From: Thermotogae bacterium
GTDB taxonomy: Bacteria; Thermotogota; Thermotogae; Petrotogales; Kosmotogaceae
Direction of reading: 5' to 3'
Length of the DNA: 5,129 nt
NCBI GenBank assembly: GCA_003643975.1
Contig: QNAR01000138.1
Coordinates: forward strand, 1 to 5,129
The notes under the pieces were generated by a model. It saw nothing but the letters and a program-made list of their open reading frames with translations. It was not told where the DNA came from and did not search any database. The position numbers were made by a program, and so were the translations under genes. Numbering within the stretch: the first letter of the stretch is position 1; every line of letters begins with the position of its first letter. Below, piece after piece: positions 1-5,129 of this stretch.

Positions 1-1
1 C

Positions 2-262
2 TGGAATGACAATTCCGGCACCAAAAAAGATGGTGTTGTGACCATTTACAGCGCATTGAATACTCTTAACTCAATGCCTTTTGCTGATGAGATAAAAACT
101 GCTTTGAACCATGCTCATTTCAGACCCACTATCCCTGAATATTCAAAGATATCTGAAATAATCAGAAGTGCTATTCAGGAATATGTCATGAATTACAACA
201 AAGTGTCTGCTAAAGAAGTTCTTGACAAAGCAGCAGCGAAGGTAAACAAGATATTGAAATAA
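2..262 (+). CDS. C-terminal tail of sugar ABC transporter extracellular solute-binding protein (5' partial)
   Basis: The reading frame is open from the first bases of the window to TAA at 260-262, giving 86 residues that begin WNDNSGTKKDG. The start lies outside the window; the GTG at 38 is internal. The segment has the look of the C-terminus of a family 1 (MalE-like) carbohydrate-binding lipoprotein or periplasmic protein. It has a stretch with 'HFRPTIPEYSKISEII' (about residues 47-62 of the fragment), then an amphipathic helix ending in 'AKEVLDKAAAKVNKILK', which is the usual closing helix of these proteins. In the family, the protein captures a sugar outside the membrane and delivers it to the permease pair. 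Two MalF/MalG-type permease genes follow directly, which is the classic gene order and supports the call. The ligand cannot be read from this fragment. Confidence 0.85.
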   Translation, partial: WNDNSGTKKDGVVTIYSALNTLNSMPFADEIKTALNHAHFRPTIPEYSKISEIIRSAIQEYVMNYNKVSAKEVLDKAAAKVNKILK

Positions 263-272
263 TTATTTAATT

Positions 273-300
273 AGTAGGGTGTCCCAATGGGCACCCTGCT
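273..300 (+). promoter_or_regulatory. Intercistronic RNA hairpin between binding-protein and permease genes
   Basis: Positions 273-284 pair with 289-300 to form 12 consecutive pairs (two G-T wobbles, 275/298 and 282/291) around a 4-nt CAAT loop. The core is AGGGTG against CACCCT. It starts 10 nt after the binding-protein stop and ends about 20 nt before the permease SD. The bases that follow (GTTTATTT) are not a clean T-run, so it may be a leaky attenuator or a 3'-end stabiliser that lets the binding protein be made in excess over the permeases, as is known for malE-malF in enterics. That role is inferred. Confidence 0.6.
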
Positions 301-317
301 GTTTATTTAACGACAGC

Positions 318-326
318 AAAGGAGAG
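318..326 (+). promoter_or_regulatory. Ribosome binding site that fixes a TTG start
   Basis: AAAGGAGAG ends about 8 nt before TTG at 334. No ATG or GTG in this frame lies at suitable spacing, and the residues from the TTG onward (MIIRKKITPF) give the short basic N-terminus before TM1 that is normal for the family. This supports TTG as the real start. Confidence 0.75.
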
Positions 327-333
327 ATACACA

Positions 334-1239
334 TTGATTATTCGAAAGAAAATTACTCCATTTATTCTGCTTTCTCCTGCCGTTATAATGTTACTTGGAC
401 TCATGCTTTTTCCATTGGCATGGTCTTTTTTCACAAGCTTAAAAAGCATGAGCCTATTTGATTTAATGATGCATAGCGGTGAATTTGTGGGTTTCAGTAA
501 TTATGCTGATATCTTTCAAGACAGCAATTTTTGGAATGCATTAAAGAATTCATTGATATATGTTGGAATCTCTGTAATAGGACAAGTAGCTTTTGGGTTG
601 CTTATTGCAAGCATATTGCATAGCAAAATAGTTAAATTTTCAGGACTTTTCAGGGCTCTTTTCCTTATCCCCTGGATTACATGTAGTGTAGTTGCGGCAT
701 ACTCATGGATATATTTTCTTGATGCCAATATAGGTTTTTTGCCAACTTTATCACTGAATTTTGCTTTTTTAAAAGCACTAGGCATGGATAGAAGAGATTG
801 GTTAACGAACCCATCTATCGTCATTTTTGTACTTTCAGTGATAAACATCTGGAAAGGCACAGCCTTTTCAATGCTTATGCAATCAGCTGGATTTCAAAGT
901 ATTCCTGGTTCGGTTTTCGAAGCCGCCAAAGTAGACGGTGCTAACGCAATTCAAAGATTTTTCCGCATAACTATTCCGATATTATCCCCGTTTATACTCA
1001 TCAATCTCGTTATGACTACAATGATTACTTTCAACATATACGATATGATTCTCGTTATTACAGGCGGTGGCCCGGCTCATGCAAGCGAAGTTTTGAGTCT
1101 ATATGTGTATAACACAGGATTCGTTAATGGTGAGATTGGGTATGCTGCCGCGCTTTCAATGATCCTCTTTGCTGTAAATCTTATTGCCACTGTTTTTTAC
1201 TTAAAGTATTTGAATCCAAGGAGAGGTAACAATGACTAA
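334..1239 (+). CDS. Carbohydrate ABC transporter permease, MalF/UgpA type
   Basis: This is a 301-residue inner-membrane permease subunit of a CUT1-type sugar importer. The size is typical for the shorter UgpA/LacF-like relatives of MalF. Hydrophobic segments are visible at about residues 9-31, 71-93, 105-129, 160-183, 214-236 and 266-291, giving six membrane spans. The cytoplasmic coupling ('EAA') loop that docks on the ATPase is clear at residues 196-214: E196-A-A with G202 and then ITIP. 'TGGGPAHASE' at 243-252 matches the conserved 'TGGGP' stretch after TM5 in this family. Start is TTG with a good SD at 318-326. The gene follows the binding-protein gene by 71 nt and overlaps the next permease gene by 8 nt, so the pair are probably translationally coupled and form a heterodimer. 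No ATPase gene is in view; in many bacteria a shared MsmX-like ATPase serves such systems. The sugar specificity is not readable. Confidence 0.93.
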   Translation: MIIRKKITPFILLSPAVIMLLGLMLFPLAWSFFTSLKSMSLFDLMMHSGEFVGFSNYADIFQDSNFWNALKNSLIYVGISVIGQVAFGLLIASILHSKIVKFSGLFRALFLIPWITCSVVAAYSWIYFLDANIGFLPTLSLNFAFLKALGMDRRDWLTNPSIVIFVLSVINIWKGTAFSMLMQSAGFQSIPGSVFEAAKVDGANAIQRFFRITIPILSPFILINLVMTTMITFNIYDMILVITGGGPAHASEVLSLYVYNTGFVNGEIGYAAALSMILFAVNLIATVFYLKYLNPRRGNND

Positions 1240-2071
1240 TCGAAAAAAAAGGATTATTATTAAGCTTTTAGCGTATGGATTCATAATTTCATGGGCAGTG
1301 TTTAGCCTGTTCCCGCTCAGCACTATGTTTTTAACGGCTTTAAAACCGAAAAATGCCTTTGACCAGTTTCCACCAAGCTACTTTTCGACCAATCTAACGT
1401 TGGATAATTTCAAATATGTTTTGTTTAATTCGGATTGGATCAAATACTATTTGGATACAATTTTCATTTCAACGGCTGCTTCAATAATTGCCGTTCTTAC
1501 GGGCTCATTGGGTGCTTATGCTTTTTCAAGGTATCAATTTAAGTATAAACGAACAATAATGGTTGCTATTCTTGCATTGCAAATGATCCCGGTAGCGTCG
1601 ATAGTTATTCCTTTGTACAACATGTTCGCCACAATAAACATGTTGGATACATATTGGGTTTTGATACTTATCAATGCTGTTGGGTCAATGCCGTTGATAA
1701 TCTGGCTTATGAACGGGTATTTTTCAAGTATTCCCAAAGAACTTGAAGAAGCGGCCTATATTGATGGATGTTCTAATATGAAAGCGTTCTGGAAGGTAAC
1801 ATTCCCTCTGGCTGCTCCAGGACTGGCTGCCTCGATGATATACGCATTTGTTTATGCTTTTGGAGATTATATTATCGCGAAAACGCTCGCTGGAAGCCGT
1901 ATTATTACTTATACAGTAGGACTTACACTTTTTTCGAATCAATACGAGGGAATGGATATAACATTGGTTTCTGCTGCTGCTTTTACTGCGTTAGTTCCAA
2001 TAATCGTACTTTTCTCGATATTCCATAAGTACTTCATAATTGGTATGACCGGTGGCGCGCTGAAAGAATAA
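1232..2071 (+). CDS. Carbohydrate ABC transporter permease, MalG/UgpE type
   Basis: This is a 279-residue partner permease of the CUT1 sugar importer, of normal length for the family. Six hydrophobic spans lie at about residues 10-34, 72-98, 108-131, 139-162, 193-215 and 244-266. The EAA loop is at 173-192: E173-A-A-Y-I-D-G179, followed by FWKVTFP. The C-terminus 'KYFIIGMTGGALKE' is the characteristic MalG-family tail (compare the usual F-x-x-G-x-x-x-G-A-x-K). Start ATG 1232 has SD AAGGAG at 1218-1223, spacer 8 nt, inside the end of the upstream permease gene, and the genes overlap by 8 nt in different frames. The stop TAA is followed at once by a second TAA. A strong terminator begins 12 nt downstream, so this is the last gene of the operon. 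Confidence 0.95.
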   Translation: MTNRKKRIIIKLLAYGFIISWAVFSLFPLSTMFLTALKPKNAFDQFPPSYFSTNLTLDNFKYVLFNSDWIKYYLDTIFISTAASIIAVLTGSLGAYAFSRYQFKYKRTIMVAILALQMIPVASIVIPLYNMFATINMLDTYWVLILINAVGSMPLIIWLMNGYFSSIPKELEEAAYIDGCSNMKAFWKVTFPLAAPGLAASMIYAFVYAFGDYIIAKTLAGSRIITYTVGLTLFSNQYEGMDITLVSAAAFTALVPIIVLFSIFHKYFIIGMTGGALKE

Positions 2072-2082
2072 TAACGCTTTTG

Positions 2083-2127
2083 AAAAAACATGGGACATGT
2101 TCTAAAAGTCCCATGTTTTTTATTGTT
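2083..2127 (+). terminator. Strong intrinsic terminator ending the transporter operon
   Basis: A perfect 14-bp inverted repeat pairs AAAAAACATGGGAC (2083-2096) with its complement at 2108-2121, around an 11-nt loop. The GC-bearing 8-bp stem CATGGGAC/GTCCCATG is followed by TTTTTTATTGTT. Because the left arm starts with an A-run, the element could also terminate on the minus strand, though no minus-strand gene is in view to need it. It separates the permease genes from the glycosidase gene. Confidence 0.92.
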
Positions 2128-2131
2128 GTTC

Positions 2132-2158
2132 TTTACAGCATTTGTCGCGCCTTAAAAT
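2132..2158 (+). promoter_or_regulatory. Candidate sigma-70/A promoter for the GH84 gene
   Basis: TTTACA (2132-2137; 5 of 6 to TTGACA) and TAAAAT (2153-2158; 5 of 6 to TATAAT) are separated by 15 bp, shorter than the 17-bp optimum. They lie immediately after the terminator and about 90 bp before the GH84 start. An alternative -10 is TATTAT/TATGAT at 2200-2208, but it has no convincing -35. Some promoter is expected here because the terminator isolates the gene; which one is used cannot be decided by eye. Confidence 0.4.
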
Positions 2159-2161
2159 GCT
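2137..2161. promoter_or_regulatory. Dyad overlapping the candidate GH84 promoter (possible operator)
   Basis: AGCATTT (2137-2143) and AAATGCT (2155-2161) form a perfect 7-bp inverted repeat with 11 bp between arms, a centre-to-centre distance of 18 bp. It covers the spacer and -10 of the candidate promoter, a position where a repressor would block transcription. It could equally be chance in AT-rich DNA. No regulator gene is in the window. Confidence 0.3.
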
Positions 2162-2249
2162 TTGAACCTCAGGAATGTCTTTTTCGCGATCCGGTGTAGT
2201 ATTATGATAGTGTATTTGACGAAATGCTCCATGAAACGGAGGGGTAAAA

Positions 2250-3638
2250 ATGGCCTTTGAGATTCTTGGCGTGGTAGAGGGTTTTTATGGGAAACCGTGG
2301 CCTATGGAACGGCGGGAAGAGATTATTAAATTCATTGGAGAGCAAGGATACAATCTATACATATATGCCCCAAAAGACGATGAGCTTCACAGATTTAGAT
2401 GGCGAGAGCCTTATCCGGAAGAATTTATGAGGGCTTTCAAAAGGCTGGTTTATCTCGGTGAAGAATCAGGTGTGGCTGTTTCGGTTGCGATTAGCCCCGG
2501 TTTATCGGTGAGTTATTCAAGCGAGAATGACCTTTCAGCAATTGTGAACAAGTATCTCGGCTTCGCTGAGCTGGGTGTTGAAACCTTCGGGCTTTTCTAT
2601 GACGATATACCCCCTGCGCTATTTGACGAAACCGATAAGAAACGCTTTGATACCCTCGCCGAAGCTCAAGCTCATTTCGCCAACAGGGTTATAGAAAAGC
2701 TGCGAATGGAAGTAAAACATCTGAATTTCATTGTTTGTCCCACGGAATATCACAAGAATCCGAACTCGTCTTATTTGAAAGAATTGGCCAGGAAGCTTGA
2801 TCCCGATGCCAAGATTATGTGGACCGGCCCGCAAGTTTGTTCAAAAGCTATTCCTGTTTCAGATGCCATGGCTTTTGAAGAATCAACCGGCCGAAAGGCT
2901 CTTTACTGGGATAACTACCCTGTGAACGACAGCTATATGATTCCCGAGCTGCATATTGGCCCTTACACGGGACGCTCACCCGAACTTTCAGACCATTCTG
3001 CCGGGATAGTTCTCAACCCTATGATACAGCCAGAGGCATCGAAAGTCGCTTTAGGATGTGCAGCGAAATTCTTTTCAGACCCATGGAACTATATACCTGA
3101 AAAAGCGTGGAAAGAGACAATTCAGGAGCTTTTCGGGGAGCTCTCTGATGCTTTTGAGCATTTTGCACTCTATAATATGCAAAGCCCACTGCACCCAGCT
3201 GAATCAGAAAAGCCAACAGAGGTAATGGAAAGTTTTAAGGCTGCTTATATAAACGGAGATTTGGAAAAGGCATTAACCATTCTTCAAAATGAAGGGCAGA
3301 CGATGCTATCCGGGGGAGAGAAGCTCTTGGATAACCTTGATGACAAGCTGATTCGGGAGATTTCTCCGTGGCTAAAAGATTATATAACATGGGGAAAACT
3401 GTTGCTGGAAGCGGTAGAGATTTTAGAAAGCCGGGACGTGCTTTTTGATTCCACGGCCGAAAATAAGAAAAAGGCTGAGAGGCTTCAGAGAACGCTCGAA
3501 GAAGTGGAAACACAACTAAAAGCCCAAACGCCACAAAACACGTTGATGTCGTGTTCAGCTTACAGGGATTTTGTTTCAGAGTTATGCACGCGCACAAAGG
3601 GGGTATTTTATCTCCATAACAAAGATTGGCAGCACTGA
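2250..3638 (+). CDS. GH84 beta-N-acetylglucosaminidase (O-GlcNAcase/hyaluronidase family), probably cytoplasmic
   Basis: The 462-residue protein should remove terminal beta-linked GlcNAc by the substrate-assisted mechanism of family GH84. It opens directly with the family signature VVEGFYGKPW (residues 8-17), then YAPKDDELHR (39-48; K42 corresponds to the sugar-binding Lys of human OGA), ISPGL (81-85), and the catalytic pair D118-D119 in 'FYDDI'. CPTEY (163-167), WTGPQVCSK (191-199), WDNYPVND (220-227), GPYTGRSPEL (237-246) and N256-P all match conserved positions of the O-GlcNAcase active site, by recall of the human enzyme. Residues from about 290 to 462 are helix-rich and fit the helical domain that follows the barrel. 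There is no signal peptide, lipobox or membrane segment, and no accessory binding modules, unlike many secreted GH84 enzymes. Start ATG 2250 has SD GGAGGGG at 2238-2244, spacer 5. The neighbouring sugar importer suggests it acts on imported GlcNAc-containing material. The natural substrate is unknown. Confidence 0.94.
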   Translation: MAFEILGVVEGFYGKPWPMERREEIIKFIGEQGYNLYIYAPKDDELHRFRWREPYPEEFMRAFKRLVYLGEESGVAVSVAISPGLSVSYSSENDLSAIVNKYLGFAELGVETFGLFYDDIPPALFDETDKKRFDTLAEAQAHFANRVIEKLRMEVKHLNFIVCPTEYHKNPNSSYLKELARKLDPDAKIMWTGPQVCSKAIPVSDAMAFEESTGRKALYWDNYPVNDSYMIPELHIGPYTGRSPELSDHSAGIVLNPMIQPEASKVALGCAAKFFSDPWNYIPEKAWKETIQELFGELSDAFEHFALYNMQSPLHPAESEKPTEVMESFKAAYINGDLEKALTILQNEGQTMLSGGEKLLDNLDDKLIREISPWLKDYITWGKLLLEAVEILESRDVLFDSTAENKKKAERLQRTLEEVETQLKAQTPQNTLMSCSAYRDFVSELCTRTKGVFYLHNKDWQH

Positions 3639-3640
3639 GC

Positions 3641-3670
3641 TTTAGATCTTGCAGCTATCTGTGATAGAAT
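3641..3670 (+). promoter_or_regulatory. Candidate promoter for the ABC-F transcription unit
   Basis: TTTAGA (3641-3646; 4 of 6 to TTGACA) and TAGAAT (3665-3670; 5 of 6 to TATAAT) are 18 bp apart, just after the GH84 stop. Transcription would begin near 3676-3678 and give a leader of about 105 nt, just long enough to hold the mini-ORF and the stem-loop. A small dyad CTATC-TGT-GATAG (3655-3667) overlaps the -10. No intrinsic terminator with a T-run is seen after GH84, so read-through from that gene is also possible. Confidence 0.4.
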
Positions 3671-3701
3671 TTCATTGAAACCACTTTCGAAGGGTGATAA
3701 G

Positions 3702-3713
3702 ATGCGCAGATAA
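3702..3713 (+). CDS. Putative leader mini-ORF Met-Arg-Arg-stop upstream of ABC-F gene
   Basis: ATG CGC AGA TAA is preceded by AGGGTGA (3691-3697), whose GGTGA part matches the 3' end of the SD consensus at a workable distance from the ATG. The stop codon's last two bases (3712-3713) are also the first two bases of the stem that sequesters the ABC-F SD. A ribosome finishing or stalled on this ORF would therefore cover the left arm of that stem. The same frame can be opened upstream at TTG 3675 for a 12-codon version, but that start has no SD and lies at or before the likely transcription start. Coding status is inferred; an ORF this short can arise by chance, and its support is positional. Confidence 0.4.
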   Translation: MRR

Positions 3714-3782
3714 TTCCACCTTCTAAAAAGCACCAAAATCCAAATGGCAGTAGCCATCTATTTTTCCATTGGAGGTGGAATT
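3712..3782 (+). promoter_or_regulatory. SD-sequestering stem-loop in ABC-F leader (candidate translational attenuator)
   Basis: Positions 3712-3723 (AATTCCACCTTC) pair with 3771-3782 (GGAGGTGGAATT) in 12 consecutive pairs, one of them a T-G wobble (3722/3772). The right arm holds the whole SD GGAGGTG (3771-3777) and ends on the base before the ATG at 3783. Inside are smaller nested pairings, AAAAT/ATTTT (3735-3739 with 3760-3764) and ATGGC/GCCAT (3744-3748 with 3753-3757, AGTA loop). An alternative pairing joins CCAAATGG (3740-3747, one bulge) with CCATTGG (3766-3772). In the closed form, initiation on the ABC-F gene should be strongly reduced. Opening by a ribosome on the mini-ORF is the inferred switch. 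Confidence 0.65.
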
Positions 3783-5129
3783 ATGCTTCATATAAAACAA
3801 CTTCGCTTTTCATTCGGCGCAAATGAAGTGCTTAAAGGTGTAAATCTGAATATCCTTCCCGGCGAAATCGTTGCCCTGCTTGGGGCGAACGGTTCTGGCA
3901 AGACTACTTTACTCAATCTTATCAGGGGTATCTTGAAACCGGATTCCGGGACAATTGCACTGGGAAACGCGGTAAAACTCGCCTTTCTTCCTCAGGAAAT
4001 TCCATCATTTGAAGGGAACGCCATAGAATTTCTACTTGAAGCTTTTCCGAAAGTAGGGAAGCTGTATAAAGTCGTATCTTCGCTTTCAGTAGATTCTTCA
4101 GGTTACCCGGAGATGATAAGCGAATATCATGATCTTGGCGGTTTTGAGCTTGAAGCAAAAATCAAATCGGAAATTCTAAAATATGGCTTTGTTGAGGAAG
4201 ATTTGCTTCGCCCTTTTTCGAGTTTTTCAATGGGGCAACAAAGATTATGGGCGATTTTTCGAGTGCTTTTAACCGAAGCCGATCTTTTCTTGCTCGATGA
4301 ACCTACAAACCATCTCGATTTGCAAATGTGCCAAAAGCTTGAAAAGATAATTCTTGAACTCAAGGCAAGAAAATATTCGATACTTCTCGTAAGTCATGAC
4401 AGGTTTTTAATAGACAGGGTTGCAGATAGAAGCTATTTCCTGAAAAATGGAACAGCTTTTGCGGTTAGCGGGGGCTATTCCCTGATGCTTTCACACTTGA
4501 AGAGCGATTTCGAATCTAGATTAAAAAGGGCAAAAGAGATACAGAGAAAAATAAAGCAGCTCGAACTCGAAGTCTCCAGAAGAGCTTCCTGGTCAGCGAG
4601 CAAAGAGGCGCAAAAGAAATTTGCAGATAAGGTGATGAATAAAGGGCATATAGGACACAAAGCCGCTAAACTCGCCAAGAGGGCGAAAGCAGTTCAAAAG
4701 AGGTCACAGAAAATGATTGAAGAATTGAAAGATAAAAAGCCTTTCGTGGAAAAAATCATTGAAATAGAACTACCCATGTACAGCGTGCCAGCCAGAAGGT
4801 TGCTTTCTGCTTTTGAATTGAATTTCGCATATGGGAACAGAAACATTCTTAGAAATGTTGGCTTGGAATTATCCACAAAGGACCGTGTTGTTCTAATAGG
4901 CCCTAACGGATGCGGAAAGACAACATTGATAAAATGCCTTGTTGGCAAGCTCAATCCACGGGGAAAACTGTACAGAAACGATAATATCAGGTGGGAATAC
5001 ATTCCTCAGAACGTGAAAGCCTTCTTCAAATCCGGGAGCTTGCTGGATAACCTAAGGATCTCGAAGTATGACGAGCAGCAGTTAAGGCGGGCACTTGGAG
5101 CGGCGGGCTTCAGAAAAGATAAGGCATTA
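3783..5129 (+). CDS. ABC-F family ATPase, likely ribosome-protection or translation factor (3' partial)
   Basis: 449 residues are visible and the frame runs off the window. This is a soluble tandem ATPase with no membrane segments. NBD1: Walker A GANGSGKT (34-41), Q-loop Q71, signature FSMGQQ (148-153, departing from LSGGQ/E), Walker B LFLLDEPTNHLD (168-179) with catalytic E173, and H-loop SHDR (204-207). A long Lys/Arg-rich helical linker spans about residues 240-335; 'GHIGHKAAKLAKRAKAVQKR' (288-307) recalls linkers of Lsa/CplR-type resistance proteins. NBD2: Walker A GPNGCGKT (373-380) and Q-loop Q409; its signature and Walker B lie beyond the edge. DEPTNHLD is the ABC-F hallmark. Members bind the ribosomal E-site, with the linker reaching toward P-site tRNA; some displace macrolide, lincosamide, streptogramin or pleuromutilin drugs, others act in translation quality control. 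Start ATG 3783 has SD GGAGGTG (3771-3777), spacer 5. The SD sits in a stem-loop, so translation is probably regulated. Confidence 0.93.
   Translation, partial: MLHIKQLRFSFGANEVLKGVNLNILPGEIVALLGANGSGKTTLLNLIRGILKPDSGTIALGNAVKLAFLPQEIPSFEGNAIEFLLEAFPKVGKLYKVVSSLSVDSSGYPEMISEYHDLGGFELEAKIKSEILKYGFVEEDLLRPFSSFSMGQQRLWAIFRVLLTEADLFLLDEPTNHLDLQMCQKLEKIILELKARKYSILLVSHDRFLIDRVADRSYFLKNGTAFAVSGGYSLMLSHLKSDFESRLKRAKEIQRKIKQLELEVSRRASWSASKEAQKKFADKVMNKGHIGHKAAKLAKRAKAVQKRSQKMIEELKDKKPFVEKIIEIELPMYSVPARRLLSAFELNFAYGNRNILRNVGLELSTKDRVVLIGPNGCGKTTLIKCLVGKLNPRGKLYRNDNIRWEYIPQNVKAFFKSGSLLDNLRISKYDEQQLRRALGAAGFRKDKAL

Noticed and set aside
279..461. 60-codon + strand ORF overlapping the start of the first permease gene
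   Set aside because: It begins inside the intercistronic hairpin and runs out of frame through permease TM1; the TTG start with its SD explains the region better.
516..860. Minus-strand ORF of 114 codons opposite the first permease gene
   Set aside because: It lies wholly inside a well-supported membrane protein gene, resembles no family I recognise, and antisense frames of this length are common opposite hydrophobic coding sequence.
2205..2222. TGATAG followed by AT-rich bases upstream of GH84 (2205-2210), also seen upstream of the ABC-F gene (3662-3667), considered as a shared operator
   Set aside because: Only six bases match without gaps and the distances to the genes differ; the likeness may just reflect AT-rich -10-like sequence.
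2224..2260. Two tiny ORFs (MLHETEG-stop at 2224-2247 and MKRRGKNGL-stop at 2231-2260) just before the GH84 start, considered as leader peptides
   Set aside because: Neither has an SD, and no stem sequestering the GH84 SD was seen, so nothing suggests a regulatory role.
3235..3597. Minus-strand ORF of 120 codons opposite the 3' part of the GH84 gene
   Set aside because: The + strand frame continues as the GH84 helical domain. The antisense product shows no recognisable motif and I saw no separate support for a gene.
4694..5002. Minus-strand ORF of 102 codons opposite the ABC-F gene
   Set aside because: It is the shadow of the linker and second ATPase domain, whose Walker A and Q-loop are clear on the + strand.
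1..5129. CRISPR arrays, tRNA/rRNA genes, insertion sequences or attachment sites
   Set aside because: No regularly spaced repeats, cloverleaf-like sequence, transposase-like reading frame or terminal inverted repeats were seen by eye. The window is almost fully explained by the genes listed.

Overview
The window looks like a bacterial chromosome segment of moderate to low GC. Genes are tightly packed on the + strand with strong Shine-Dalgarno (SD) sites and one well-supported TTG start. The style (AGA/AGG arginine codons, Lys/Ile-rich proteins, sugar ABC importer beside a glycosidase) would fit a Thermotogota member such as the Kosmotoga/Mesotoga group, or a low-GC Firmicute. That assignment is impressionistic and low confidence.

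Layout. (1) Positions 2-2071 hold the end of a carbohydrate ABC importer operon: the C-terminal tail of an extracellular solute-binding protein, a 71-nt gap with an RNA hairpin, then two overlapping MalF/MalG-type permease genes. The operon closes with a strong, near-symmetric intrinsic terminator (2083-2127). (2) Positions 2250-3638 encode a complete 462-aa family GH84 beta-N-acetylglucosaminidase (O-GlcNAcase/hyaluronidase family) with the catalytic Asp-Asp pair and substrate-binding residues intact and no signal peptide. It appears to be its own transcription unit, with a possible promoter and overlapping dyad upstream. (3) Positions 3783-5129 encode the first 449 residues of an ABC-F ATPase (ribosome-associated translation factor or antibiotic ribosome-protection type), cut by the window edge.

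How the parts may work together. The importer and the cytoplasmic GH84 make a plausible uptake-then-hydrolysis pair for a GlcNAc-containing oligosaccharide or glycoconjugate; the substrate is inferred from the enzyme, not from the transporter. The ABC-F gene is functionally separate.

The most interesting signal is the ABC-F leader (about 3675-3782). A tiny ORF, Met-Arg-Arg-stop, has its own SD. Its stop codon lies on the first bases of a 12-bp stem whose other strand contains the complete ABC-F SD (GGAGGTG) and abuts the ATG. This is the geometry of a ribosome-mediated translational attenuator, of the kind known for inducible antibiotic-resistance genes. The mechanism is an inference from base pairing and needs experimental test.
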